Shown: positions 47,301 through 55,562, counted from the first letter of the stretch. The stretch: 64,000 nt of DNA from Sphingobacteriales bacterium 46-32 (GCA_001898485.1 MKTY01000019.1:434001-498000); one strand, 5' to 3'. Notes: generated by a model not told the origin, from the letters alone. Translations and numbers: made by a program.

Positions 47301-47698
47301 AGTATATGATAAAGCATCAGGGTCAGGGAGAGTGGAAAACCTGGACTTATGGACAGGCGTTGCAGACAGGAGATGAGTTAAATGTCAGATTACTGATAGG
47401 AACGGACAGGGAATTGAGATATGTAGTGATAGAAGATGAGCGGGCGGCAGCATTTTCTCCAGTGGATGTGTATAGCGGCCAGGAATATGGAACCCGTTTC
47501 AGTGCGTATAAAACGATACGGGACGCTACTACGCAGTTTTTTGTCGCATCCATGCCTGAAGGATCATCTTACATAGACTATACGGTGAAGGTCGAACATA
47601 CAGGTTTATTTAAAGACGGAGCGGCAATATTACGTTGTCTTTATGAACCTTCCGTAGGGGCCGGATCGGGTAGTGGAAATGTGTATGTAGAAAAATAG
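41390..47698 (+). CDS. Alpha-2-macroglobulin family protein with internal TonB-plug-like segment
   Basis: A 2102-residue exported protein; signal peptide MKKLLLLLLVTMFWRQGLAQ. A long helical N-terminal part is followed by an MG2 domain near residue 604 (YTDRSIYRPGQIVQYKAFFF), further macroglobulin domains, the A2M domain near 1380 (TRWNWKMLAHDKK) and the thioester motif C1578-A-E-Q1581, after which comes the alpha-helical TED part. Such proteins trap proteases in the periplasm. Between the middle domains and the A2M domain, residues about 1235-1335 read like a SusC plug: SELVVTGLSVSRK, then PLVILDGVPF and LLVGPGKGDALFGASGSKG. The gene looks richer in A and T, especially at third codon positions, than its neighbours. 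No penicillin-binding protein partner is adjacent. It stands alone before the convergent queE. Confidence 0.85.
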   Translation: MKKLLLLLLVTMFWRQGLAQTGNLTDWAELEKQVKERRLLDQAASQLDSIFFMAYRAKDYLATARAGFLRMQIKDLRTEDTLFFINQSTFDSLISDPKTPVQLQFCIHLILAKRLETFNTIYKKFPVSRYRVKEYQSPYPYLDKQQTDSLIEDHYERALQLAPIMGAYPVIAGLWLSNNPAQFLVKPIWGDIVLSNQASYLSRTGINSRELFGEQNDWIDWTPQQMAEQIDSLIKKKAEGAAAFSIYRRWLRLHGEAAEPSAYINLLLKQAMFYEQEYLGGKSLRNRYISFLKTELQNEEVGVRAYALYHIFYLLVKAGNLYAPGERNYYASYSADTQGREFIPAYRYLIDSAVAMVDKQEALLDSFPLVKNLLKKAVTATKVSQAEIRLQQYQLPGKSILCEVRFRNVDSMRLKIWKAPYYAEHSSVNDTLLKRCLLIQSRDMKLPAANDLNEHITYINLAGLSTGKYILEYWENNATETKSKAYIVFTVTTLTVTVADDWLLVFDKITGRPVRDAIVLSLGRLQGTTERGPSMSGKSYKTNGKGVVQINDKDFPNLLIIRGNDSVIVSMGSHSDYLTPDIYDKEEYDNLTEYYYENTEVFFYTDRSIYRPGQIVQYKAFFFTRNPKTGEYLLLTAKNLRKGAFKNYLKKLLKEEDPFLYLEDAHGHDIDSVRISPDEWGAMSGKFHLPVTAATGEWSFYTDFFNDKTNTFLVEEYKRPGFEVKLINPRQELLPGMPFEFKIEATGYSGVPMAGIKLICNLRSGGKGQIKSSGEFIDVPEYRDSLVVFTNAKGQAKIYVNDSLAKQILNQELDMLDINYRLWVRAVTPGGEVQDERTGFGVTLHPVSVKWMGEQIWDGNKERTIKWQFNHSIAGILSRPARIIIRSANPGIHPKSNLFFPADLSDDTTLLRDVTVSLSKEDTNAILLDTLLPATASSFTLPFNLRTGHYTINISAIQDRRSIGEIEKKVTVFEDGDKGLGGFDLFHIAPRLYKSGDTVAIVINNAESDQALLLRIIYRDKKRRNQTINEFYALSGGYGVRVFKWKIPAGVESEALIQKFSLEDGVLSGMEKRISVYGGQDNRIDIKVDRFRKLLQPGAKEEWNVQLTANGKPASGQLMTVLYDASLDKLNEHNWQPPSIDKVKRLYSDFRASDNNLVSGRLTFYKKYLRGAVKSEKSSMLPFWWMASIPDQDSVQNLFSIEISDPYSISQQLVFSEEIFLAGGWVPRQLLGRVSGVQVTGTNDLSELVVTGLSVSRKAVTSAMSIIQGTVISLSSYAQPLVILDGVPFTGNLDSLNRVASVQGLLVGPGKGDALFGASGSKGVLILSTKGPIVLPEPTVIQPEVVANMLAVRKNFRETGFFMSALVSDKKGMINIPFEMPESLTRWNWKMLAHDKKLRFGYGEEKVYTSLPLMIQPHLPAYIHAGDSIWMSARVTSLDSFPSKATVRIMLEDPVTGQSLNNMLKQADTLQLYLDAGGSATAGFWIKDPANGATRFIVKMYAGTASFTDGEQHEIVILPRYQLRQISEDRRLLASEGQVLLPFPEKLKPFGASFTVPVQPVSALLKHLRYLSTYPFDCAEQLSNKLLGDLIAIHSVKSNKTVQASYARATSQIMTDGKAIQQADVLWSGTTPWLDAREKNLTEQRETFALLDSNRALNRITANWKKLQALQVNTGGLSWFPDMPADYHISVYVAGVLARMIRDSLLVPGMINSLDVQQFTQKLSNYIVYDRAAEEYIRNTKGFLNVIYVLSQLGTVSKTDSLQASWRERIIRIWPDAYKLPLPQQARLIAATLRLPAMDHLLPTADSLLKSIMQLAITDDKGMRWKDIANNTGMSESAEELLYLLNDAISIRGSFANERRQIARWILQTREGEIWSSTMAVSAAASLLQLNGDALIMPSQTAQVRTSSREIELTNDPLRGMSTGYFPLAGLQTQIKVEAKSDSPVSLTTTWHYCDSTGEGWGDKGVTLQKKYMIKHQGQGEWKTWTYGQALQTGDELNVRLLIGTDRELRYVVIEDERAAAFSPVDVYSGQEYGTRFSAYKTIRDATTQFFVASMPEGSSYIDYTVKVEHTGLFKDGAAILRCLYEPSVGAGSGSGNVYVEK

Positions 47699-47710
47699 GG
47701 CAGAACGCAT

Positions 47711-48334
47711 TTATGGCACCTGAATATACTTATGAATCTGCAGGCTCAGTTCCCATTTGGGATTGGCCTTTATATAGTCTACAATTAGTGGTGTCATCGC
47801 CGCAGCTTTTTCCCACTCCGGTTGCAAAAAAAGCTTACAGGCAGGCGATACCTGTGCGGCATATTTTTCGGCCCAGTCGAAATCAGATTTGTTGAATACG
47901 ACAATCTTTAGCTCGTTGGCAAAAGGAAGAATACCCGGTAGGGGGGCTTTAAATTTTTTAGGTGAAAGGCAAATCCAGTCCCATTCCCCGCTAAGTGGAT
48001 GTGAACCGGATGTTTCAATATTTGTTTGCAGGCCGGCTTCTTTTAATGCAGCGGTAAGCGGAGCCAGGTTATGCATGAGGGGTTCACCGCCTGTGATCAC
48101 GACCAGTTGTGCCGGTGTGGCTTTGATAGTATCGACTATTGCTGCAATGCTCATATGCGGGTGCGCGGTGGCATCCCAGCTTTCTTTTACATCGCACCAT
48201 ACACAGCCCACATCGCAGCCGCCCAGCCGCACAAAATAGGCGGCTGCGCCCTGGTAAAATCCTTCTCCCTGGAGCGTGTAAAAATGCTCCATTACGGGAT
48301 AGGAAACAGCAGCTATGGCTGGTGATACAGTCAT
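47711..48334 (-). CDS. queE: 7-carboxy-7-deazaguanine synthase
   Basis: A radical SAM enzyme of queuosine and 7-deazaguanine synthesis. The iron-sulphur ligands are C40, C44 and C47 in GGCDVGCVWCD, and VITGGEPLMHN holds the SAM-binding glycines. The 207-residue size and YTLQGEGFYQGAAAYFVRLGG start are QueE-typical. It begins at ATG 48334, 40 bases after folD on the same strand. QueC, QueD and QueF are not in view; FolE, whose product is also the precursor of this pathway, lies at the window start. Confidence 0.92.
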   Translation of the reverse strand: MTVSPAIAAVSYPVMEHFYTLQGEGFYQGAAAYFVRLGGCDVGCVWCDVKESWDATAHPHMSIAAIVDTIKATPAQLVVITGGEPLMHNLAPLTAALKEAGLQTNIETSGSHPLSGEWDWICLSPKKFKAPLPGILPFANELKIVVFNKSDFDWAEKYAAQVSPACKLFLQPEWEKAAAMTPLIVDYIKANPKWELSLQIHKYIQVP

Positions 48335-48374
48335 GATCGGGAATTAGAACACAAAGATAGGCAGAATGTCGTCC

Positions 48375-49250
48375 TTAGTTTTTGGCAGCACACGAATTGA
48401 AGGTATTCTTCATCAGCGCAGCAATGGTCATTGGTCCCACACCACCCGGTACGGGCGTAATCCAGGAGCAATGCGGAGCAACTGCCTCAAAGTCAACATC
48501 GCCCTTAAGGCGGAAACCACTTTTACGGGTGCTGTCCTGCACACGCGTGATGCCCACATCAATTACCACAGCACCTTCTTTGACCATATCGCCTTTTACA
48601 AATTCGGGGATGCCGAGGGCGGCTACAATGATATCGCCCTGCAGACAGATTTCTTTCAGATTCTTTGTATGTGAATGACAGATGGTGACAGTGCAGTTGC
48701 CGGGATTGCTATTGCCGCTGAGCAGGATGCTCATAGGTCGTCCTACAATATTGCTACGGCCAATCACCACCGCATGTTTTCCTTTTGTCTCGATTTTATA
48801 ATGTTCGAGCAGCAGCATGATGCCATAAGGAGTGGCGGGGATATAAGAGGGTATACCTTCTACCATTTTACCCACACTTACCGGATGAAAACCATCTACA
48901 TCCTTATCGGGGTGAATGGCATTAATTACTTTTTTATCATCAATATGTTTGGGAAGCGGTAATTGTACCAGTATGCCATCCACGTCTGTATCTGTATTCA
49001 GCTCTTCAATAACCTCCAGCAATTTGTATTCAGAAATATCGGCATCCAGGCGGATCAGGGTTGACTTGAAACCAGTCTCTTCACAGGCTTTTACCTTGGC
49101 TGCCACATATGTTTCGCTGGCGCCGTTATTACCTACCAGAACGGCGGCCAGGTGGGGGATTTTTTTGCCTTCATTGGCCCTTTGAGCTACGTCAATACGG
49201 AGTTCGTCCTTTATGGCCTGGGCGGCCTTCTTACCATCTAAAATTTGCAT
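48375..49250 (-). CDS. folD: Methylenetetrahydrofolate dehydrogenase / cyclohydrolase
   Basis: Bifunctional enzyme that interconverts 5,10-methylene- and 10-formyl-tetrahydrofolate using NADP. The 291-residue product has catalytic Tyr48 and Lys52 in [30 protein letters not shown] and the Rossmann segment [15 protein letters not shown] at 49250 ([13 protein letters not shown]) fits the family; the frame is open for 14 codons further. A TAGGTTTG promoter box lies three bases before this ATG. It is followed by queE after 40 bases, probably on one transcript. 10-formyl-THF would serve the sugar formyltransferase as well as purine synthesis. Confidence 0.95.
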   Translation of the reverse strand: MQILDGKKAAQAIKDELRIDVAQRANEGKKIPHLAAVLVGNNGASETYVAAKVKACEETGFKSTLIRLDADISEYKLLEVIEELNTDTDVDGILVQLPLPKHIDDKKVINAIHPDKDVDGFHPVSVGKMVEGIPSYIPATPYGIMLLLEHYKIETKGKHAVVIGRSNIVGRPMSILLSGNSNPGNCTVTICHSHTKNLKEICLQGDIIVAALGIPEFVKGDMVKEGAVVIDVGITRVQDSTRKSGFRLKGDVDFEAVAPHCSWITPVPGGVGPMTIAALMKNTFNSCAAKN

Positions 49251-49253
49251 GCG

Positions 49254-49276
49254 CAAACCTACAGAAAGTTTTCCGA
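49254..49276 (-). promoter_or_regulatory. folD promoter placed against the start codon
   Basis: On the minus strand TAGGTTTG (49261-49254) matches TAnnTTTG and lies three bases before the ATG at 49250. TTG lies 16 bases further upstream, one base short of the usual 17-23. Transcription would start at or next to the ATG. Confidence 0.5.
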
Positions 49277-49372
49277 TCAACAGAGAATGCATAAGGAATT
49301 TCGCTTCATTTTCAATCAGGAAAAAAACGGAAATGAATGTTTTTTTCCCATGGTCACCAAAAACTGCTCTGA

Positions 49373-49380
49373 TAGTTTTG
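49373..49380 (+). promoter_or_regulatory. Possible -7 box for the outer-membrane protein gene pair
   Basis: TAGTTTTG matches TAnnTTTG and lies 17 bases before ATG at 49398. No clear upstream TTG at the right distance was seen. Confidence 0.4.
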
Positions 49381-49397
49381 ATCCGAAAAATGTGCGT

Positions 49398-50237
49398 ATG
49401 CGGTTGGTGATGCTTTTGTGCCGGATATTTTGGGGGCTTTTGCTCTGTGTTGTTCCTGCCAGTCTGTGGGGGCAGGGGAGGCCCCTCAGCAGCAGGTGGA
49501 TATCACTTGATGCTTATAATGACAGCCTTCTGTTGTCTGTGCCAACTGCAACAGCCAATCCGGGAGCTTTAGCCCGGCAGCAGGTGATGGCATTACATTT
49601 CACAGGCGAGCGTCGGTATATGCTGCCGGGGCTTTATCGTTTTCAGGCAGGGGGAGCTGTGCCATCCTCCGCTGGGGGCTGGGGATTTATGGCCGACCAC
49701 GAAAGATTGGAGCGCTATAGCCGGCTCTCTGCCGGGTTAGCATATGCGCGCGTTTTGTACGATGGTCTGCAATTAGGCGGTGTTTTCAATTATACCACAA
49801 TCAGCTATGCAGGTATCAGCCGGGTATCAGCAGCGAGTATGGGAATGGGAATGTTATTCCGGTTTTCGGATCATGTTCGCATTGGGTTCCATTTTCAAAA
49901 TGCAGCTGGTTTGCGATTTTCTGCCGGATCTGATCAGGTGGCAGGTACCGTGTATGCTGCTGGACTGGGATGGGATATTTCATCGCTGTTATCACTATCA
50001 GTTGAATTTGTAAAACAGGCATATGGGCCAGTTCAATTAAATGCGGGGTTGGTCTACCGGCCTGCGCAGCGGATACAGGTGCGGCTGGGTGTTTCAGATG
50101 GTGTTCAAAGTTTTTTTGCAGGAGCGGGAATGTCGTTAAAAACAATACGTTTTGAGCTGGTCAGTAATTTTCATCCGTATCTGGGCAGTAGTCCAGCTTT
50201 GCGGGTTGGGTGGGTAATCAAAAGCAAACGTTTATGA
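49398..50237 (+). CDS. Outer-membrane beta-barrel-like protein
   Basis: A 279-residue protein with a signal peptide (residues about 1-25, ending SLWGQG) and a chain of alternating hydrophobic and polar short strands ending in WVIKSKRL, as in small outer-membrane barrels. [11 protein letters not shown] early in the mature part recalls the NPA-type segment of FadL/PorV-like barrels, but I cannot assign a family. The open frame is longer by 51 codons; ATG at 49398 gives the signal peptide. It overlaps the next gene by four bases (ATGA), so the two products are probably coupled in translation and may work together. Confidence 0.65.
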   Translation: MRLVMLLCRIFWGLLLCVVPASLWGQGRPLSSRWISLDAYNDSLLLSVPTATANPGALARQQVMALHFTGERRYMLPGLYRFQAGGAVPSSAGGWGFMADHERLERYSRLSAGLAYARVLYDGLQLGGVFNYTTISYAGISRVSAASMGMGMLFRFSDHVRIGFHFQNAAGLRFSAGSDQVAGTVYAAGLGWDISSLLSLSVEFVKQAYGPVQLNAGLVYRPAQRIQVRLGVSDGVQSFFAGAGMSLKTIRFELVSNFHPYLGSSPALRVGWVIKSKRL

Positions 50238-52231
50238 AAGAAGTAATAACGCTGGTTGTATACCTGCTGTTGTCGGCTACTGCCATGGGGCAGGAACCTG
50301 AATTGCCCGAAGCAGATTTCGAAAACCTCACAGCATCAGCGGAAGAAGCACCGGATGATGAAGACATGCTGCTTCGGTTGGGGCAATTCAAAAAACACCC
50401 GATTGATCTGAACAGTGCAGATGCCGATGAGTTGAAAGAACTCGGATGGGTTACAGAACGCATGATTCATTCGCTGTTAGCATATCGTGATCTGCTGGGG
50501 CCGCTTATTCATGTAAATGAATTGCTGGCAGTACCTGGTTGGGAGCCTGGTATTATACGGAAAGTACTACCCTATGTGCAGGTGGTTACTGAAGAAGCAT
50601 TGTTGCCTGCCGGGCAGGACGATTTTACTAAACGAAATCATGAGTTGCTGATCCGGCATTCACGTAGTGCGGAGCAGCAGGAAAAGTATGCCGGTAGTCC
50701 CGATAAGATTTTAATCCGTTACAGATTTCATTTCAGCGATAAATGGCAGGCCGGCCTTACAGCAGAAAAAGATGCCGGAGAGGCTTTTTTCAAAGGAGCG
50801 CAACGCTGGGGATTTGATTTTTATTCAGTTCATCTTTTTATTAAAAAATGGAAAAGGTTTCGAAATATTGCGTTAGGTGATTTTACTGTCAATATGGGGC
50901 AGGGGCTTATACACTGGCAGCGGCTGGCATTTGGTAAATCAACTGATATAGCTCAGATGAAACGTCAGTCGGCTGTGCTGGCACCCTATGGATCATCCGG
51001 TGAATATAATTTTCATCGCGGCATAGGTACCACAGTCGGGTTGGGGGCATTTACCATCACCGGATTTGCTTCTTTCAGAAAGTTAAGTGCAACCTTGCAG
51101 GCAGATAGTACGGCTGCAGCAAATGCTTTTTCCGCTTTCCGTACCTCCGGTTATCATCGTACAGGCAATGAAATAGCTGCGAGAAATAAACTGAAGCAAT
51201 TGGCCGGAGGAGTGGTGATTCAATACCGGAAGAAAAATTTTGCTGCAGCGCTTAACCAGGTTACACATTTCTTTTCGCTGCCACTTCAAAAAGAAGAGCG
51301 GCCATCGAATCTTTATGCTATGCGCGGCAGTAACTGGTACAACGCCAGTGTTGATTATTCCTGGGTGTTCCGGCAGGTTCACATTTTTGGAGAGGCAGCG
51401 GTTAGTAAAAGTGGTGGAACAGCTTTTTTACAAAGTATGCTTATAAGTATGGATAGCCGGGCAGATATATCACTTCAATGGAGGAGATTGTCGCCGGGCT
51501 ATCAGTCGGTGGCCGGGAGAGCGATTACAGAAAACAGTCAGCCAACCAACGAAAGGGGGTGTCTGATGGCGGTGAACCTTCGTTTATTTCCACGTTTAAA
51601 GTGGGATGGTTATGTTGATTTTTATTCCTTTCCCTGGCTTGGTTATTATACAGATGCGCCTGCCCGGGGTCGTGATTACCAGTTTACTTTACGCTATTCG
51701 CCACGTAAGCAGGTGGAGATGTATTTACGCTACCGTAATGAGGAAAAGGAAAGAAATGAAGGAGGGATAACCAACAAACTGGCAGTAAATAAAAGAAACA
51801 GCTGGCGTTTTCATATTGATTATATGATAAGTGGTACGCTAAGGCTGAGGCAGCGAATAGAGTGGGTTAAGTTCCAAAAAGACGATCAACCTGCTGCTCA
51901 GGGGTTCCTGTATTATGCCGATATAGGTTGGAAGCCGAAGGGCCGGGCGTCTTTATCGGTACGCTGGCAGGTATTTGATACAGACGATTATGACACACGA
52001 CTGTATGCTTTTGAGCAGGATGTGTCGTATAGTTATTCATTACCAGCATCTTATGGAAAAGGGTATCGGTATATAGTGCTGGCAAAATATGTTATCAGCA
52101 GACATTTATCGGCCTGGGTGCGCTGGTCAAATACCGGCAATACAGGGCTGGCAGGGGAAGAGCCCGTTTACGCAAACGATAGCGTTGTCAAAAGTTCGGA
52201 TATCCGGTTGCAATTGATGCTGGATTTTTAA
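50234..52231 (+). CDS. Outer-membrane barrel protein with N-terminal helix-hairpin-helix
   Basis: A 665-residue exported protein. After the signal peptide (1-19) and an acidic linker (residues 20-48) come two helix-hairpin-helix units: IDLNSADADELKELGWVTERM (split at residue 67) and LLAVPGWEPGIIRKVLP, the same fold as the DNA receptor ComEA. From about residue 125 onward the chain is a large beta-barrel-like region with repeated aromatic-ended strands, ending in LQLMLDF. ATG at 50234 is preferred over GTG at 50210 because it gives the signal peptide and an ATGA overlap with the gene before. Binding of DNA on the periplasmic side is possible but not shown; HhH also serves other roles. Confidence 0.75.
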   Translation: MKEVITLVVYLLLSATAMGQEPELPEADFENLTASAEEAPDDEDMLLRLGQFKKHPIDLNSADADELKELGWVTERMIHSLLAYRDLLGPLIHVNELLAVPGWEPGIIRKVLPYVQVVTEEALLPAGQDDFTKRNHELLIRHSRSAEQQEKYAGSPDKILIRYRFHFSDKWQAGLTAEKDAGEAFFKGAQRWGFDFYSVHLFIKKWKRFRNIALGDFTVNMGQGLIHWQRLAFGKSTDIAQMKRQSAVLAPYGSSGEYNFHRGIGTTVGLGAFTITGFASFRKLSATLQADSTAAANAFSAFRTSGYHRTGNEIAARNKLKQLAGGVVIQYRKKNFAAALNQVTHFFSLPLQKEERPSNLYAMRGSNWYNASVDYSWVFRQVHIFGEAAVSKSGGTAFLQSMLISMDSRADISLQWRRLSPGYQSVAGRAITENSQPTNERGCLMAVNLRLFPRLKWDGYVDFYSFPWLGYYTDAPARGRDYQFTLRYSPRKQVEMYLRYRNEEKERNEGGITNKLAVNKRNSWRFHIDYMISGTLRLRQRIEWVKFQKDDQPAAQGFLYYADIGWKPKGRASLSVRWQVFDTDDYDTRLYAFEQDVSYSYSLPASYGKGYRYIVLAKYVISRHLSAWVRWSNTGNTGLAGEEPVYANDSVVKSSDIRLQLMLDF

Positions 52232-52325
52232 TTATCTGGTAATAATTTTTACAGACGGCGATAACGATTTGTTAAAAAAATCTTTACATTGCCGCAGCAT
52301 TTTTAAGGTTAGGGCTGTCTCTTAT

Positions 52326-52359
52326 AGGTAACCTTACCTGTGAAATGGACGGATTTCAC
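52326..52359 (+). promoter_or_regulatory. Two adjacent inverted repeats in the susC leader
   Basis: AGGTAA-CC-TTACCT (52326-52339) is followed directly by GTGAAAT-GGACGG-ATTTCAC (52340-52359), a 7-bp stem with six-base loop. They lie 40-70 bases before the susC ATG. Either can be a protein-binding site or an RNA element controlling susC expression. A possible -7-like TACATTGC is at 52285, weakly matching the consensus. Confidence 0.45.
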
Positions 52360-52398
52360 TGACAATCATTACGTTTTAAATCAAAAATTGACGTTCAC

Positions 52399-55300
52399 AT
52401 GAGAAAACTCGCATCACTGCTTGCAGTGCTGATGCTATTTAATGCATTAGCATTTGCACAACAACGGGAAGTCTCGGGCTCAATTAAGAGCGAAGAGGGC
52501 ACCAACATCCCATTTGCCTCAGTCACGGTTAAGGGCACTGCAACCGGTGTTTCTGCCGATGCCAATGGCAAATTTTCCATTCAGGCCGCACCCAACGCCA
52601 CACTGGTTATCAGTGCCGTTGGTTATGAGCCAAAAGAAGTTTCAGCACGTTCAACTACTATTACAGTATCACTGAAAGCTGCAGGTAACCTGCAGGAAGT
52701 AGTTGTAACCGCCCTGGGTATTTCTAAGCAAAAGAAATCGCTGGGTTATCAGATCGCTACAGTATCTCCTGAAGACTTCAACAAAGTTCGCCCAACAGAC
52801 ATCACTGCAGCTCTGGCTGGTAAAGTAGCGGGTATGCAGTTATTGGGTACTCCCAGCTCAAACTTTGGCGAGGGGCAGATTCGCTTACGCGGTATCTCCA
52901 GCCTCGGTGGTACGGACCCGATTTATGTAGTAGATGGTACTATAGTATCATTGAGCGCTATCAATCTGGACGAAGTAGAGAGCATTTCTGTTCTGAAAGG
53001 ACCTGTTGCATCAGCTCTGTATGGACTTCGCGCTCAGAATGGTGCTATTGAAGTAAAGCTGAAAAGGGGGGCAAAACGTAAGCCTGGTGTTACAGTTAAC
53101 TCTCTCACAGAGTTCGGTAATGTAGCGCTGCTGCCTAAATACCAGAATGAGTATGGTGGTGGTTATTCTCAGGACTGGCAGACTTTCACTTACAATCCTG
53201 CCATTCACCCCGCTTCATGGGCTGCATTCAACGGTCAGAAACTGGTTGAGTACGGTGCTGATGAAAGCTGGGGTCCCCGTATGGATGGTACCCTGGTTCG
53301 TGAATGGTTTAGCTGGTATCCTGGCGATGATTTTGGTAAGGAGACTCCATTCTCTCCCCATCCCAATAACGTAAAGGATTTCTACACAACTTCCAAACGT
53401 TACAATAATAGTGTGGCTTTTGAAGGTGGTGGTGACAATTCCAGTTTCCGTTTCAATTACAATAACCGCTATCAGGAACTGCCTTTCCCCAACACGCAAC
53501 GTCAGGAAAACCTGTTCTCATTCCGCGGTAACCTGAATGTTACTCCCAAACTGACTATCTCTACCAATGTAAACTATTCGGTAATTGATCAACTGGGTGA
53601 CCGTTCAGAAGGTTATACTAACGATGGTCAGAATATTACACAGAACTTCAACCAGTGGTTCCAACGCCAACTGGATATCAAGAAGCTGAGAGACTATAAA
53701 AACCCCGCCGGTGGTTATAAAACATGGAATATCCGCAGCCCAATAGATACCCGCGCTGCTTACTGGGATAACATGTACTACCAGGTATATGAGAGCTTCC
53801 GCCGCAGCTGGCAGAACCGTGTATTCGGCGATATCAACATTTCTTACAAAATTCTCCCTTACCTGACCTATACCACAATTGCCCGTGCCAGCATTCTCAA
53901 CTATGGTGGTGATGGTCGTATTGCATCTTATGGTCTGGAGATTCCCAGCTATAATATCAACAATGGTACCTTCCAGGACTATAACTTCGAAAATCGCCTG
54001 GAATTCAACAAACGTTTTGGCAACTTCGGTGTTCGTCAACTGGTCGGTTCTAACTTCATGAGACAAACACGGAAGTACAATTCTGCCAGCACAGTTGGTG
54101 GTCTTTCTGTTCCTGACCTGTACAGCATTTCTGCTAGTATCGATCGTCCATCAGTAGGCAATACCTGGCTTGATTTTCGGATGAATTCACTTTATACAAA
54201 TGGTAGCTACGATTATAAGAACTTCCTGTTCTTAGATGTTACACTGCGTAATGACTGGACATCATCATTGCTGCCTGGTAGAAAGAATACGTTCCTGTAT
54301 CCGTCAGTTTCAACCAGTTTTGTATTTACCGATGTACTGGAAACCAGTGCCAAGTTTAAAGAGATTCTCTCTTATGGTAAACTGCGTGCAGGTTATGGTA
54401 GAACTGGTACAGATCCTGGTGCATATGCCCTCAATCCTACTTATGGTCTGGGTACTCCTTATGGCAGCAACCCTACCATGTCAGTACCTACAACAGTATA
54501 TGATATTGCGATCAAGCCTTCTCTGACTAAGGAATATGAAATCGGTACAGAGTTGAAATTCCTGAAAAATCGTATTGGATTGGATTTTGCCTGGTATCGT
54601 AAAGATGGTGTGGATCAAATCGTTAATTTGGGTGTGACAAATTCATCTGGCGCTAGTTCTGTGTGGTTGAATGCAGGCCTGATTCGCAGCCAGGGCTTTG
54701 ATTTGGCGATTGATGCGAGCATCATTAAAACACGTGACTTTAGCTGGGATGTTCAATTCAACATCGCAAGAAATATTTCTAAAGTAATTGATCTGGATTC
54801 TGCGAAAGGACTTCGCAACCTGAACCAGGGTACAGCATCTTTTGGCCCCAGTGTTAACGCACGCATAGGTGAAAAATGGGGTGCTATCATCGGTACACGT
54901 CCGCTGATTGATGAAAAAACAGGTCTTCCTGTGATCACAGCTGCGGGTAACTGGGTACGTCAAACTAACCAGATTCTTGGTTATTCACTGCCTGAGTATA
55001 TGGGCGGTGCTGTAACGACTTTCCGTTATAAAAACCTGAGTTTATCCGGTACCCTGACGTTCCAAAGAGGCGGTATGTTCTACTCTACTACACGCCTGTG
55101 GAACCTGTACTCTGGTCTGAGTGCTGAAACTGTAGGCAACAACGATAAAGGAAATCCGCTGCGTGATGATCCAGCCGATGGTGGCGGTATCCGCGTAGAT
55201 GGTGTACTGGCTGACGGAACACCTAAAACAGTATACGTAGAGGCTCAGACTTACTATAGTAATATGTATGGTCTGCATACGCCATTCCTCTCCAAATCTT

Positions 55301-55536
55301 CTTTCCTGAAACTTGCAGAGCTGAAACTTGCGTATACGATCAAAGCTAATACGCTGATCAAAGGTATTAAGGACATCAACATTGCTGCAAGCTGCCGTAA
55401 TCCCTGGTTGATTTCTGCACCTGCTAAAAAATGGGGTATCGATCCTTCAGAGCTGGAAAACGCCAACTCTTATTACGAAGGTGGCCAGTTGCCGATGGTT
55501 CGTAGCTATGGTATTAACGTAACATTCGGATTCTAA
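52399..55536 (+). CDS. SusC/RagA-type TonB-dependent receptor
   Basis: A 1045-residue outer-membrane transporter. Order: signal peptide (1-20), a carboxypeptidase-regulatory-like domain (about 23-92: VSGSIKSEEGTNIPFASVTVKG), TonB box (EVVVTALG, 100-107), plug domain with IRLRGISSLGG and DPIYVVDG, then the barrel ending INVTFGF. The coding sequence has a very even, optimal-looking codon use (many GGT, CGT, CTG), as in highly expressed genes. It is followed after 26 bases by susD. No glycoside hydrolases, sigma factor or FecR-type anti-sigma gene lie nearby, so the substrate may be a peptide or a common glycan rather than a polysaccharide-locus target. The substrate cannot be told. Confidence 0.93.
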   Translation: MRKLASLLAVLMLFNALAFAQQREVSGSIKSEEGTNIPFASVTVKGTATGVSADANGKFSIQAAPNATLVISAVGYEPKEVSARSTTITVSLKAAGNLQEVVVTALGISKQKKSLGYQIATVSPEDFNKVRPTDITAALAGKVAGMQLLGTPSSNFGEGQIRLRGISSLGGTDPIYVVDGTIVSLSAINLDEVESISVLKGPVASALYGLRAQNGAIEVKLKRGAKRKPGVTVNSLTEFGNVALLPKYQNEYGGGYSQDWQTFTYNPAIHPASWAAFNGQKLVEYGADESWGPRMDGTLVREWFSWYPGDDFGKETPFSPHPNNVKDFYTTSKRYNNSVAFEGGGDNSSFRFNYNNRYQELPFPNTQRQENLFSFRGNLNVTPKLTISTNVNYSVIDQLGDRSEGYTNDGQNITQNFNQWFQRQLDIKKLRDYKNPAGGYKTWNIRSPIDTRAAYWDNMYYQVYESFRRSWQNRVFGDINISYKILPYLTYTTIARASILNYGGDGRIASYGLEIPSYNINNGTFQDYNFENRLEFNKRFGNFGVRQLVGSNFMRQTRKYNSASTVGGLSVPDLYSISASIDRPSVGNTWLDFRMNSLYTNGSYDYKNFLFLDVTLRNDWTSSLLPGRKNTFLYPSVSTSFVFTDVLETSAKFKEILSYGKLRAGYGRTGTDPGAYALNPTYGLGTPYGSNPTMSVPTTVYDIAIKPSLTKEYEIGTELKFLKNRIGLDFAWYRKDGVDQIVNLGVTNSSGASSVWLNAGLIRSQGFDLAIDASIIKTRDFSWDVQFNIARNISKVIDLDSAKGLRNLNQGTASFGPSVNARIGEKWGAIIGTRPLIDEKTGLPVITAAGNWVRQTNQILGYSLPEYMGGAVTTFRYKNLSLSGTLTFQRGGMFYSTTRLWNLYSGLSAETVGNNDKGNPLRDDPADGGGIRVDGVLADGTPKTVYVEAQTYYSNMYGLHTPFLSKSSFLKLAELKLAYTIKANTLIKGIKDINIAASCRNPWLISAPAKKWGIDPSELENANSYYEGGQLPMVRSYGINVTFGF

Positions 55537-55562
55537 TAGTTTGGAAACCTAAAAAGAATTAA

